From the NCBI GenBank assembly GCA_951640165.1, contig OX621242.1:21572001-21636000 (forward strand): a DNA stretch of 64,000 nt. Reading direction: 5' to 3'. This document shows, piece by piece, positions 22,142-33,512 of this stretch (position 1 is the first letter of the stretch; each line of letters opens with the position of its first letter). A program made the translations under genes and the position numbers. This stretch comes from Pseudoips prasinana (lineage: Eukaryota; Arthropoda; Insecta; Lepidoptera; Nolidae). A model generated the notes under the pieces. That model was not told the origin of the DNA and searched no databases. It saw nothing but the letters and a program-made list of their open reading frames with translations.

Positions 22142-22202
22142 AAATTACACCCAGATACAAAGATTTGTCCTGGGTGGGGATCGAACCCACGACCTCTCAC
22201 TT
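22142..22202 (-). mobile_element. SINE family A fragment
   Basis: Minus-strand B box GGTTCGATCCCCACC and the adjoining CCAGGACAAATCTTTG piece. The rest of the SINE is missing. Confidence 0.55.
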
Positions 22203-22720
22203 GGCACCTACTAGAACAAAAAGCCTGATTAAAATCTAGTAATGCTAGTATTAAAACTCATGGTTTAAGATAAAAATAAATCTAAATTATTAATACTGTC
22301 GACAACAAAATACAAAGTCTAAAAGGAAACCATTAAGTAAATTGAAATGAAATTGTGATAAGCTTAGGGTCTCCGTAAATGTGATGAACTTTCTTTCTAA
22401 AGCTGAAAAACAGTCAAAACTAGTTTATTCCATACAAGAGGATTAGTTCCAAAACAATGAACTGATGTTTATTTAATCCACTTAGTGGTATATCAAATTT
22501 TAGTTTTGACACTGTTAAAGTTGTTTCACGTATGTTTCATATTTGAAATGCTCTCTGACAAGTTTGACTTTAGTTGATATTAAATAAACAAATAAATTAA
22601 AATTGCTGAACTGTGTTGCAGATAATTTAATTCCAGTTCTATTATGATATGTTTTGGCGTAGCTTTCACACAGAACAGAGTATATGCGCAAAGGTAACTT
22701 CTTTTGCCAATTATAAACAA
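22203..22720. other. Intergenic DNA, nothing recognised
   Basis: AT-rich; no coding frame and no recognised repeat. Confidence 0.4.
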
Positions 22721-22913
22721 CTAGCTGTGCCCCGCGGTTTTACCCGTGTTAAACTTTATAAATTATAGCCTATGTGTTATTGGGATTTATAAGCTATATT
22801 ACTACAAAGTTTCATCAAAATCCGTATGGTAGTTTTAGCGTGAAGAAGTCACAAACATACTCACTCACACAGTCACACAGTCACAAACTTTCGCCTTTAT
22901 AATATTAGTGTGA
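22721..22913 (-). mobile_element. Short Helitron-like element
   Basis: On the minus strand it reads TCACACTAATATTATAAAGG at the start and ends with the ACGGGTAAAACCGC hairpin, GGGGCACAG and CTAG, with A before and T after. That is the canonical Helitron boundary pattern. 193 bp with internal CACACAGT repeats. No coding capacity. Confidence 0.75.
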
Positions 22914-22956
22914 TGTGATTGTGATAAATTTTAATGTTCTATACAAAATTCAAAAT

Positions 22957-23185
22957 AGTGCTGTGTGGTGACGGCGGCGAATATCAGAATATCATCACCC
23001 CATCTCAGCCCGTAGGGAGCGCAGAAGACGACCCGAGGGAATATTTGACAGAAGACGGACAGCAGCTTCTGTCTGAGTGCTGTGACCATCATACTGCGAT
23101 GGAAAACACGTCTGCCAAGCGTGAGGATTATGGAATATCCCCCCAAGATGCTTCTTAATTTTGTCCAGCTGTGGACTCTTTGTTG
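22957..23185 (+). repeat. Interspersed repeat, family E
   Basis: GTGCTGTGTGGTGACGGCGG, GGGAGCGCAGAAGACGACCC and TGTCCAGCTGTGGACTC correspond block by block to 18917-19172. It follows the Helitron-like copy by 43 bases. Confidence 0.55.
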
Positions 23186-23454
23186 CAGGGTGGATGAATT
23201 CAAAATATTATGATTGTGACGCTGTGATTTTTTGGATACTTCCTAACAGAACGTGCCCAAAATACAAGAGGTTTTTTGACACTATTCGGCCAATTACAGG
23301 CATGAGGATTTAGTCAAGCTTTTTTATGCTTCATTTCGCTGTATAATCTCCATGAAGACCACAGTGCGGTCCCAGTACAAAGGTAAGTAGTTATTGTTAT
23401 GTGAACCAACATGAACATCACACGTACCACTCGCATTATAATAATACCAACCGC

Positions 23455-23531
23455 CATTCTTCACGAAATAATTCGTGTAACCTACGTGAGGTTACACGTA
23501 TTATTATTATTAATTATTTTCGTGAAGAATG
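23455..23531. repeat. Imperfect hairpin
   Basis: CATTCTTCACGAAATAATTC... on the left pairs with ...ATTATTTTCGTGAAGAATG on the right. The inner arms GTGTAACCT and AGGTTACAC flank ACGTG. The right arm carries about 14 extra AT bases. Possibly a small foldback element. Confidence 0.55.
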
Positions 23532-23768
23532 CCGGTACTTTATTACACATAAAACAAATGTTCCAGTTCACTTGCTCATCATTTACCATCTGTAATGCTT
23601 GGGCGTAATTGAAACCTGTTTTACTTTACAAAGTGATATTGCATAATATAGCACTACCGATTGCTTCGTAGTACTACTACGGTAGACTGTAGGGCCGTCA
23701 AAGTGAAGCAATCTGTAGTTATTCGTAGCATCAAAACGCTTTGTATTGAACTTGTAAATATATTGTCT

Positions 23769-23945
23769 CTAGCTGTGCCCCGCCGTTATACCCGCGTAAA
23801 TTTTTATAAATTATAGCCTATGTGTTAATCCAGGGTGTCAGCAAATTCCATACCAAATTTAATTAAAATCGTTCCAGCCGTTTAGTCGTGAAGAAGTAAC
23901 AAACATACACACTCACAAACTATTGCCTTTGTAATATTAGTGTGA
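23769..23945 (-). mobile_element. Short Helitron-like element
   Basis: 177 bp. The minus strand begins TCACACTAATATTACAAAGG and ends in GGGGCACAGCTAG. The 3' hairpin is partly decayed. Same family as 22721-22913 and 54926-55114. Confidence 0.7.
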
Positions 23946-23949
23946 GAAA

Positions 23950-25335
23950 TACGCATTATTTCGGCCATACTCACAGATTTTCCGGTAATTAGAATGAATG
24001 TTCTGACTATTTACAAGCTAGTTGAAAGTCTACGTGAATGAAAACCTTTTTTATTTATTTATTTAATGCTCAACTTAGGTACTTTTTTAATAGTGGTATT
24101 AAAATAGATCAATACAAAACAATAATAATTAAATTGTTTTCGATTTATTAGTGCCTAAAGAACCTGAAGTTTATATCTCCTCATTTTCTTTATGTTTATC
24201 ATGATTAACTATTTTTCCGCATATCATGGGGGTGATAAGTACCACATTTTATGTATGCTCAATAATTTATTTATTTCTTTAATAATGAAAGAGAGTTAAA
24301 CGATTTGAAATAGAATGTCAACTTTGAGTAAAAAAAAAAAAAATTAAAATAGTTAATTGTATGTAAATCCACGCACTGAGTTTAAAATAGTTTTAATGTT
24401 ATTAAAACGGTTTGTATGATCAAAGCTACGTAGCTATCGTTAAACAGTCGTCATACATTAACAAGTATCATACAATGTTATATTTAATAATAACGATCAT
24501 TTTATTTTACAATATTTATCCTCTGAAAACTAAAGCGAAATGCTTAGCTGTTCCTAAAAGACCTATTATTTGTGTATCATTTTAAATCTGTTTGAGGTCC
24601 ACGTATATAGACATTTTTTATGTTTCCATTGGAATAAAATCAGTCCTATTAAGTTTTTACCGAAACCTTGGTGTTATGTGATTCAGTGCAAAACGTCAAA
24701 CCTTACTGACATTCGTTTATGGTCAATTATTTCCCATAGATATAGGTTATTATGTTATAGTTGTTATGTAGCTGTTCCTGCCATTAGCTATGGCTCGCTT
24801 AAATCCTATCAGTATATTAATTATTGCTTTCATTATACATGTGCACGTACTATCTCAAAAAAGAAACTGCAGGCTGACACAAGTAATTTTAATGCAACGT
24901 GTGAAGGCTAATAACAGCGATCCACAACTGTCAAAGTTGGGCGGTTACGGTTGAGAGTATCAATCTCGATATAAATTGTTTCGAAGCAAGCGACTACGGC
25001 ACTGCATAGTTAAGAGGGTGCCTCGGGAGGAATGTCACTCTTACTTTGTTCCACCTTTTCATACCTACTCTAGTACTCTACATACAATATATGTAGTACC
25101 CACTTCTTTGTGCACAACAAATACTTACATCAACCTTTCTACTCATAGAAGACCCTTACGATCGATAATGAGTAATTAAGAGAGGTAGGGCAGCGGTAAT
25201 TCGCTCAAAGAGCAGCCCGACTGGGGAAGTACCTCCACCTTAAAGAAGACATTCCTGAATAATAACATTAATAACTGTGTTTATGCTTCTGGGAAGAGGG
25301 AGGGGGAGGGGCGGGGTCAGCAACACTTGTTTGCT
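23950..25335. other. Intergenic DNA, nothing recognised
   Basis: AT-rich with an A13 run near 24330. The open frame at 24570-24911 (113 codons) has the composition of random AT-rich DNA and no motif. The stretch 24900-25260 is less AT-rich but shows no convincing frame or repeat. Confidence 0.4.
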
Positions 25336-25340
25336 GACTC

Positions 25341-25437
25341 TTAAAGGCCGGCAACGCACCCGCGACTCCTCTGGTGTTGCTAGTGTCACTTACCATCAGG
25401 TGATCCACTAGCTCGTTTGTCGCCCTCTGATATATAT
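25341..25437 (+). repeat. Bm1-like repeat, 3' part
   Basis: AAAGGCCGGCAACGCACCCG, GACTCCTCTGGTGTTGCTAG and ACTTACCATCAGGTGATCC form the end of the common moth repeat, closing in a TATATATAAAACAAA tail. Intact here, which shows that the copy at 1803-2091 carries an insert. Confidence 0.65.
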
Positions 25438-28400
25438 AAAACAAATAAAATGAGTGACCTCACTTTGCAAATCAAACCACCGTTTATTTTATAAAGATAT
25501 TTTATTAAACATTTTTTTCTGTAAAATAGATTAATTAAAACTGACATTTACAACAAACAACTATAAAATTCTTTGTATCTCCCTCTAACACTAATTATGT
25601 TAATAGGTCCTGTTTAATATTTGGAATTGATCTCTAGTATAGCCGAACGAATGCATTGACAGTTCTCGCCCAGGAGCGAATCTTAGAGATATCAAACGAT
25701 AACATTTGAACACGATATCGTATCACACGAGGATGGGAGGGGGTGTGGATCGCAATTAAACTAATACGTACATTTAATTGTCGGTACACATATATTCGTA
25801 ACTATAGTAGTCGCATAGGCTAGCCTTGCAGCCGAGATGCGGCGGATTTGCAACCTGTCGCAATATGCACGTTCCCTTTTACGCGTGGTATTCTAGATGC
25901 TGACAAAGCGCTTGCTTGTGTGTGTATAGTTACCAAGTTGACTCAGCACTAAAAGCTAGCTGTGTTCTGGACTCGTAAAAATATTACAGTCCAAGCCGAA
26001 CGATTTGCGACTAATTGCGACAGACTGAAAATTTGCAATACGTAGGGCGTACACACGCCTAGCTCATATTAAACATTATTCGTAACATGGAACATCAATG
26101 TTCACTGTGTGTTTTCCGGCCACCAACAGCGTAGTTTAATATCTTATGACGACATTTCTACATGGAAAATTTTCCTCTCTGTTGTAAATTAAAAGTTGCT
26201 TCTAACATATGTATTGTAGGTAATGTTTTTAGGATTGAATTCAATAGTTTTTGGATCAAATCATGTATCATCGTATTATAGAAAGATCATCATAGTAGAA
26301 GTAAATATTACAACAGTTGTAAAAATCACATTTTTTCTTTCTAGTTTCGAGTTTGTTAGTACTTAATTATGAAGACGATAAAATACGAATTCTATTTTAA
26401 CAAAATATTTTCACAACTTTCTTGAAAGCTGAAAGGAAAAGTCCCAATGCCAGTTAAGAAAATAAAAACAAACGTCAAGTTCATCCAGTCGAAATATTGG
26501 TTTTTTCCTGGTATTAAAATACAAATAAGCACTTTTAACGAACCTCTGGTTTATTTCTGTATATAGAGATTACTGGACGGATCTTAATGGGACTTTGCTA
26601 TTATATTCGCTAAGCAATGAATTTAATTATAATATAAAGCATTTCATATCATTTAGAACGTTTATTAGGTAATGACATTATGAAAGTGTTCGTTTTTCAT
26701 TGCTTAATAAGACGTGATTTATCAGAATTATTAAGTAATCAATCATATTTTAGATTCCAATAAATACCCTATCTATCTATCATCGTAAGTAGTCCTAGCA
26801 ATTGCCGAAAGAATAAATGGATCCATCAAAGCATACCGTACGCTATACTATGTATCTTAAATGAAACCACTGTGTTGGTAGTAGGAAAACACAAAGTTTG
26901 AGGCGACAGCCCGCGTGCTACTTCCGTCTGTAAGATAATGATCAGCTACATGTCATTTTACATTATTCTCACACCACGTGAATTTAATCTCTTTACATGA
27001 TACGCTTTCACGGTAAATTTTACACCTTCATAACATACGAAAGTTATTACAATTTAGAATCAGATTTAATGAATCTTGTTACGTAGATATAATTTGGAAT
27101 CTCTACGTTTATTAATTCAACAACAAAATTATTCAGCTGAGGCTGCCGTTTCTCAAATAAATTTGTGTAAAATTCACGTGCAAACATTTTCATAACAATG
27201 TAAGGGCAGTGTTACACTTGTACATAATACCCATGTATGCACAGTGTGCGGTCACTTGTGGGTGTAACGTTAATCAGTGCCGCAGACTGGCGACCACACT
27301 TACACACGGGCACCCGGGCCCCGCCAAAGAACTCTAACATATATTTTATATAATAATATTCTACCTAACCGCTCGCATCGAGTGCGTTAAAGTCGATGAT
27401 GAAGTACGACATAATCATCGGAGCGTACGACACTGATTTTACAGCCCTATTAGTAACAAGAGTAATCTCGTCGTAAGAATAATAGTCTACACCAACTACT
27501 ATACAAAAAGCTCTTATTTATTAACAGATTTATATTATCATATAAGCACAGTTTCGAAAGCTCTTTTGATTAGAGTCTGAACAATGGGGACTTATTATAC
27601 AAAGTAGTAACTCAAAATAATTGTGCTGAGCTTCAGTTAGAAATCATGGTAGTGTTTAAAAATTATTTATTTTATATACAGAGAGAATACTATCGTTAAT
27701 ATATTAGTGAAGTAATTATTCTGTGATGCAATTAATGAAATAATACTATATTGTGCTCTTGACAAAATTAATGTTTGTAAATGTATTAACTTTATCAGTT
27801 AAGTACATCATAAATGGTACATTTTTTTACTATATCTATAAATACACATCACCTTTGGATTCAATAGCTAAAGGGTTTATACATATATATTTTCTGATTT
27901 TTATGCACGCTCCATATTTCCTCTTATGATTTAGTACCCTGGTTTGATAAAAACATGTTTGTTTACGAAATTAACGCTTACGTTGTTTCCTTCAACAAAC
28001 AAAGAAAAATCAGTTCTCAATTAATAAATAAAAACAAAAGGAAATAATTTAAGAAAATATTATGGTTAATCTGCCTAGTTAGTGGACATTTATTTCATTC
28101 AAATTTGATATTCTCTTTTGCACTAGTTATTTCAAATCAGCTGGAGTCTAGAGGACAGTTCTTTGTCGTATAATTCTAGGTAAGTGGACCCATGGAGCAA
28201 TGGGGAAAAAAAATGTGATTTTGTTCCTTTTTACGGGCTATGGTCTATGTAAGTAGGTAAACTCAATTAGTTTGTCCAAGATGGAGCGAGCATGAAAATT
28301 ATTTAGTATACTATTCATTGTTCACGGGGGCGTTAGATAGCTTCATTGTGCACCGTTTCCATACCACCAAACATTAACATTCCATACCACCAAATATAAA

Positions 28401-28860
28401 CATTAATTTATTAACTGAAGAAAGAAATCTAAATCGCCCTTATTGTATTGAATTGATTGTTCCCTATTGATGTTGGTACATTTTTCTTTATATTTTATCT
28501 CAAACAACCACACATCCTTAGGTTTGCGTTACAACAAACTTTACAGACTTCCTTCAATGCACACCAAACACAACTTCTTTCAGGAGTAAATTTAATAAAC
28601 ATTTTGCAGATATATATAATTATAAATGCATATTACCAACTTAATATTGAGACTGCAAATTAATATTTCTTCCTTTAGTTGCATAATTCAAGTCTTAATT
28701 ATGTAAGACCAGTGCATATTAACTACCGTGGATTATTGACTTTTGTCTTTTAGATCCTATCCGATACAATCAACAAATAACATTTCTTTCTTTACTATTT
28801 GTTCACAATTTCACATTGGCTACCTACACGTCCATTTCGTCACTCTCAATTCGTTAATTC
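25438..28860. other. Longest repeat-poor stretch
   Basis: About 3.4 kb without a TE fragment that I recognise and without a supported coding frame. It is AT-rich. Such a stretch beside the possible exon at 28991-29234 could hold untranslated or intronic host sequence, but nothing in it proves this. Confidence 0.4.
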
Positions 28861-28990
28861 GCGAACGAATAACTAAGATCTCGTCTACGCGTTGAGTCAG
28901 TTCACATCCCGTCGCATCACAGCGGTCCGTGCTTTCACACGCGTCGTGGTGTGGGGCACGTATGACGCCGTGGCGCGTGCGGTTCGTGGC

Positions 28991-29234
28991 TCACGTAGCG
29001 AGAGGCGCAGCGGCGCTCAGCTGGCGCAGTGCGGCGGGTCCAGGGTCAGGTGGCGGCGTAGCGGGCTCCTCGGGAGGCTCCTCCGGCTCTTCAGGCGGCG
29101 CAGCGGCAGGCCGCACGTTGTCGAGCCGTGGCCGCGGCGAGTAGCGCGGCGTCAGCGCAACGCCGACGACTGGGTGCGATTGAAGAGGCCCACCTGAAGT
29201 ACGTCGTGCATCATGCGCTCGTTCTCCTGGCGAA
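28991..29234 (-). CDS. Candidate GC-rich terminal exon of an unknown host gene
   Basis: A GC-rich island in AT-rich DNA. On the minus strand a pyrimidine/GT-rich run ending in TTGTTCGCAG (29244-29235) could be a splice acceptor. The next frame codes RQENERMMHDVLQVG and stops at TGA 29154-29152. An overlapping second frame continues past this, with LTPRYSPRPRLDNVRP and a Pro/Glu-rich run, ending in PLAT at TGA 28993-28991. The two readings fit together if one base is gained or lost near 29152, so this may be a real exon with an indel, or a pseudogene. I recognise no family. The plus-strand frames are Arg/Gly-rich and look like shadows. Confidence 0.25.
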
Positions 29235-29289
29235 CTGCGAACAACACCGAACAGAGCTTAATCATTGTAACGGTACACGTAAAAATCTG

Positions 29290-30009
29290 AAGTATTTTGC
29301 CGGGTTCTTAACCCCACACAATAATTGGTACCTGCCTCTAAAACGATATACAGAGAATGTGGGAACGGATTTTTAAGTTAAGGTCCATACAATAGTTTAC
29401 CTACGAGTGAAGTCGTATAGAGGAGTAAATCGATCTAATAAGGAAAATACACACTGTGATATTATTCTTTATTATTTACTAGTTATTGTGGGTTCAATAC
29501 GCTAGGGGCCAAATGTTTACAACAATAACGTCTCAGGTTAGGTACCAATATGATTACAACACACATGTTAGGTATTACAGTTATGTTAGTGTTAGATTTG
29601 TTAGTAATTTAGATAGATACGAGGGCTCGCACATAAAATTAGTAACGTTAACCAAACCGTTAGTTAATGCATATGTTTAGATCGTTATCATAGTTATAGA
29701 CCCGTATTTATATGAATAATTCACAAATTGAGTACATTCTGAGAACAATTTGTGTCATTATATAAATGAATCAATTCTGTCTATTACTCCACTCAAGGCA
29801 CAGTTCATATTATGGATAGTGGCATTCAATATAGTTAAATATATTAATGACCTACTGTAATGACATGGTTCACTAACCATGATAATCTTTAAGCTCTTTA
29901 CCTTCAATGGCCTATATTACTTTATGGAGTAAGTTCATGCCTAGATGTCAGTTGTGATGGACTGGATCGTGGCATGAACATTTTCTCTATGGATGACTAT
30001 GTTTGAAAC
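29290..30009. other. Intergenic DNA, nothing recognised
   Basis: AT-rich, no coding frame with protein-like content, no repeat that I can name before the mariner at 30012. Confidence 0.4.
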
Positions 30010-30011
30010 TA

Positions 30012-31299
30012 TTAGGTCTTTACCTATGAAATTGCCGTTCTGCAGTACTGGCCATTTCAAATCAAAATAATTTTTGTTTGGCTAAGAATTCTAATTTCAA
30101 ATTAATTTTATTTTAAAAACATGGATTCTTTTTTCCAAAAGTAGTCATTTCTTTATTGATTAGTGTTACATTTTCATCGCATTTCAATCTTTTTCGTCAT
30201 CATGGATACGTTAAAAATTCGAGTAATTATGGAATATGAGTACCGTCGTGGCAGCAACGCGGCACAAGCGGCACGCAACATCAACGACGTTTACGGAGCT
30301 AACACTACAAACCAACGCACCACCTGTTATTGGTTTGCTCGCTTCCGTTCTGGAAATTTCGACCTGAAAAATGAACCTCGCGGTCGTCCGAAGACTTTGG
30401 TCGACAATGACGAATTAAAGGCGGTTGTGGAAGCTGATGATACACAATCTACGGCTGAATTAGCAGCAGCTTTCGACGTTAGCGTCAAAACAATATTGGT
30501 CCATTTGCGTCAAATTGGCAAGGTAAAAAAGCTTGACAAATGGGTGCCCCACGAACTCAATGATCGCCAACGCGAAGTACGCGTCGAGACGTGCCTTGCA
30601 CTGCTCAACAGACACACAAATGAAGGAATTTTGAACCGCATTGTTACCTGCGATGAAAAATGGATTCTGTTTGATAACCGCAAGCGCTCGGCAAGTTGGT
30701 TGGATCCTGGTTCAGCACCTAAACAATGCCCTAAACGAAAACTTACCCCTAGAAAAGTGATGGTCACTGTTTGGTGGTCTAGCGCCGGTGTGATTCATCA
30801 CAGCTTCTTACCAAACGGGGTGAGCATTACTGCAGATGTGTACTGTGAAGAACTGAGCACAATGATGGAGAAGCTGGCGCATCTCCAACCAGCATTGGTC
30901 AATCGCTCGTCTCCGCTGCTCCTGCACGACAACGCGCGACCTCATACTGCACAGCAGACGGTCTCCAAGTTGCAAGAACTGGGGTTGGAAGCTCTCCGTC
31001 ATCCGCCCTACTCACCAGACCTTGCGCCTACAGACTACTACTTTTTCCAGAATTTGGATAACTTCTTGGCGGGAAAAAAATTCAATACCCGAGAGGCAGT
31101 ACAAAATGCCTTTGAAGAATTTGTTGCCTCCCGTCCAGCTGATTTCTTTAAGAAGGGCATCAATAAACTGCCACTGCGATGGCAAAGATGCATTGATTGC
31201 ATGGGTGATTACTTCGATTAATACAAATAAAAAAATTCATGAAAAAAATTCGTTTAAATTTTTTCATACAAAACGGCAATTTCATAGGTAAAGACCTAT
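30012..31299 (+). mobile_element. mariner element, cecropia/Hsmar1-like group, complete copy 2
   Basis: Also 1288 bp, with TA duplications at 30010-30011 and 31300-31301 and TIRs identical to those of copy 1. Line-by-line comparison with 15852-17139 shows two differences, G/A at 16410/30570 and A/G at 16530/30690. Both lie in the transposase gene. It sits in otherwise ordinary intergenic DNA, 240 bases before the D,D41D element. Confidence 0.95.
30202..31221 (+). CDS. mariner transposase, intact (copy 2)
   Basis: The 339-residue protein is identical to that of copy 1. Both nucleotide differences fall in third codon positions (CAG/CAA for Gln and TCA/TCG for Ser). The two helix-turn-helix regions, the WVPHEL linker and the D,D34D catalytic triad are all present, so it should be as competent as copy 1. 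The start is the ATG at 30202; the upstream extension opens only at a GTG. Two intact identical sources 14 kb apart could act on each other's ends, including mobilising the DNA between them as a composite. Confidence 0.96.
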   Translation: MDTLKIRVIMEYEYRRGSNAAQAARNINDVYGANTTNQRTTCYWFARFRSGNFDLKNEPRGRPKTLVDNDELKAVVEADDTQSTAELAAAFDVSVKTILVHLRQIGKVKKLDKWVPHELNDRQREVRVETCLALLNRHTNEGILNRIVTCDEKWILFDNRKRSASWLDPGSAPKQCPKRKLTPRKVMVTVWWSSAGVIHHSFLPNGVSITADVYCEELSTMMEKLAHLQPALVNRSSPLLLHDNARPHTAQQTVSKLQELGLEALRHPPYSPDLAPTDYYFFQNLDNFLAGKKFNTREAVQNAFEEFVASRPADFFKKGINKLPLRWQRCIDCMGDYFD

Positions 31300-31540
31300 T
31301 ATAAGTTATGGCACACTGTTTTCTAGTGACTTTTTTTCTTCAATAAATAAACCTAAACCGGCCATCATTAAAGAAAGCTGTGAGATTATCCTCGAAGTAT
31401 TCGTCGTACTTATAATACATGAAAATAAATAAAAATTGTATGTTGATATATAACATTTTTTAAATAGTCGCAGTAGCATGTCCAACAAGTTATTTTAACA
31501 ATCATTCACCGATAGTAATACATATTTTAAGAGCTAAATA

Positions 31541-32042
31541 CAGGGTTACAGGTTAAGTCGACCTAGATCCTTTAAGAGGTGATAGTTTCCATAATTCCCG
31601 ACTGATTTGTCTATGAAACACCGTACCCCAAACTTAACCGTTTTCAAGATATTGGACTTTGAAGCTTTTTTGAAAAAAAAAACGGTTTTACATCTATTGG
31701 CCTATATTTTTTTGGGTTTTTTGCCTCTAATTTATTTGTGTTTCCGATTTTGTGTAGTAGATAAGTTGCTTTATTATTCTCAACACTAAAATAGCAGTTC
31801 ACTGAACTGACTGGGTCGTAGTAGACGATTGATAGTTATAAATTGAAATAAATTCGTAAAAAATAATTTTTCTTTCTGTAATAATAAAAAAAAAGTCTAT
31901 GAAAGTTATGCTGCAGATGTGCTTAAAAATATCTACATTTCATCAGCTATCCAACAAGGTATAACAAGCTAGGGTATTATTATAATTCTTAGAAAAAAAA
32001 TTCGATGAAAGGCTCTCGGGTAGTAGTAGTAGTAAAGATAAC
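31541..32042. repeat. Left 502-bp terminal inverted repeat of the D,D41D element
   Basis: Pairs with 33513-34008. Differences are mostly single substitutions, A-tract length changes and an extra GTA-type unit at the inner edge (TAGTAGTAGTAGTAAAG versus TAGTAGTAAAG). The inner half is better conserved than the outer half. Confidence 0.9.
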
Positions 32043-32332
32043 GTGTTTCCTTGCGTTACTTGTTGCGCCTATTGTTCTTCATGGGACTGCGGTGCGTGCA
32101 AGCGAGATATCATACAATGTAATTAGGTGTGAGCGAGAAAAAAAAACCACAGCCATTTTGTTGTTATTGTTTGGTTAGTCTGCTTACGCGATTCGTCTGT
32201 AGTAGATGCGATTCTTAGTGCTCTTGGTTTTTCATTCGACTTGGCTTGGATTTCTGGACTGTTTCTTTCAAATCGTGACTGTGCTTGCAAACTGGACTAT
32301 TGATTTGTGCTTCTGATTTGGAACTGTTGAAG

Positions 32333-33424
32333 ATGACGACCTACACGAACGAGGAATATGCTGATATTTTGATTTGTTATGGGTACTGCAATTGTGTATC
32401 CGCACGAGCTCGTGATGAATACATATCACGTTACCCAGGCCGCCGAGTACCGGATGTTAGTGTCTTTGACGGAGTTTACCGACGACTTCGAGAGACTGGC
32501 TCTGTTTCGAGGCGACGAACAGACTTGGGTAGACCACGTGTCAATGATGATGATGAAGAGCAAGACAATGAAATAGTTCGACGGTTTAGATTGGATCCAA
32601 CTACTTCGACCAATATTGTTGCCCGAGAACTTGGACTCTCGCAGTGGAAAGTATGGTTTACGGTGAATACTGCCGGCCTCTATCCTTATCATTACACGCC
32701 GGTACACACCATCGAAGAAGGAGATCCTGTGAGGAGGTTGGATTTCTGCAGATTCATGCTCAATGCAGATTTAGAAGATCCATCATTTTTTAAAAAGATC
32801 TTGTGGACAGACGAGTCCAAATTTGATAAAGACGGCATAACCAATTACCACAATGTTCATTATTGGGCCCCAAAAGTTCAAAGAAATCCCAATAAGAAGT
32901 GGCCAAAGGCATCACAAAGACGATTCAGTTTGAATGTATGGATGGGAATCATATCAAACCATTTGATTGGGCCTTACTTTCTTCCCGACAATTTAAATGG
33001 AGAACATTATGAAAACTTTTTAAGAGAAGATTTATCCGACTTACTAGACGACGTACCACTCTATCTCATTCGTGATATGTGGTTTCAACATGACGGTTGT
33101 CCTGCACACTACAGGAGAAGTGTCAGAGAATGGCTAGACACTAATTATCCTAATAAGTGGATCGGAAGAGGTGGACCCATACCGTGGCCAGCTAGAAGTC
33201 CAGACCTGACCCCCATGGATTTTTATGTGTGGGGACACATGAAGAGTTTGGTGTACAACGAACCTAATCCAATCACATCTGTTGATGTTTTGAGACAGAG
33301 AATAATCGATGCGGCAAATGAAATAAGAAGGGGTTTAACAACTGGTGTAGTAAAGAGTGGATTAAGACACAGAATGAGAATATGTGTGCGAAACAGAGGC
33401 GGCCATGTGGAACATGAATCATGA
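32333..33424 (+). CDS. D,D41D transposase, intact
   Basis: A 363-residue DDD transposase of the IS630-Tc1-mariner superfamily. It would bind the element ends and move them between TA sites. The N-terminal helix-turn-helix (about residues 1-60) ends in the basic GRPRV hinge. A second helix-turn-helix (about 85-115) contains ARELGLSQWKVW. The catalytic core has Asp in ILWTDESKFD, in WFQHDGCPAHY and in SPDLTPMDFYVWG. Counting from the second to the third gives 41 intervening residues, instead of 34 in mariner, with a Trp/Gly-rich insert (NKWIGRGGPIPWPARSPD). I chose ATG 32333 (MTTYTNEEY); the longer frame opens only at TTG. No stop or frameshift. It does not look like the rosa elements I know of beyond the spacing, so the subfamily is left open. 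Confidence 0.9.
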   Translation: MTTYTNEEYADILICYGYCNCVSARARDEYISRYPGRRVPDVSVFDGVYRRLRETGSVSRRRTDLGRPRVNDDDEEQDNEIVRRFRLDPTTSTNIVARELGLSQWKVWFTVNTAGLYPYHYTPVHTIEEGDPVRRLDFCRFMLNADLEDPSFFKKILWTDESKFDKDGITNYHNVHYWAPKVQRNPNKKWPKASQRRFSLNVWMGIISNHLIGPYFLPDNLNGEHYENFLREDLSDLLDDVPLYLIRDMWFQHDGCPAHYRRSVREWLDTNYPNKWIGRGGPIPWPARSPDLTPMDFYVWGHMKSLVYNEPNPITSVDVLRQRIIDAANEIRRGLTTGVVKSGLRHRMRICVRNRGGHVEHES

Positions 33425-33512
33425 CTTTCTGTAAAAATAGCAGTAATAGATGTCATTTTGTACCTATTTGGATTGTTTTATTTTGTTTTCTGACCCGTGA
33501 TAAATTAGTACT

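Noticed and set aside
24570..24911. 113-codon plus-strand frame as a host gene
   Set aside because: Cys/Tyr/Ile-rich random-looking composition, no domain, and no obvious promoter or splice context.
28892..29197. Arg-rich and Gly/Ser-rich plus-strand frames
   Set aside because: Composition follows from GC-rich DNA; the minus strand reads more like protein.
15850..31301. The two mariner copies as one segmental duplication
   Set aside because: Similarity stops exactly at the TA target sites; the flanks differ (SINE on one side, unrelated DNA on the other).
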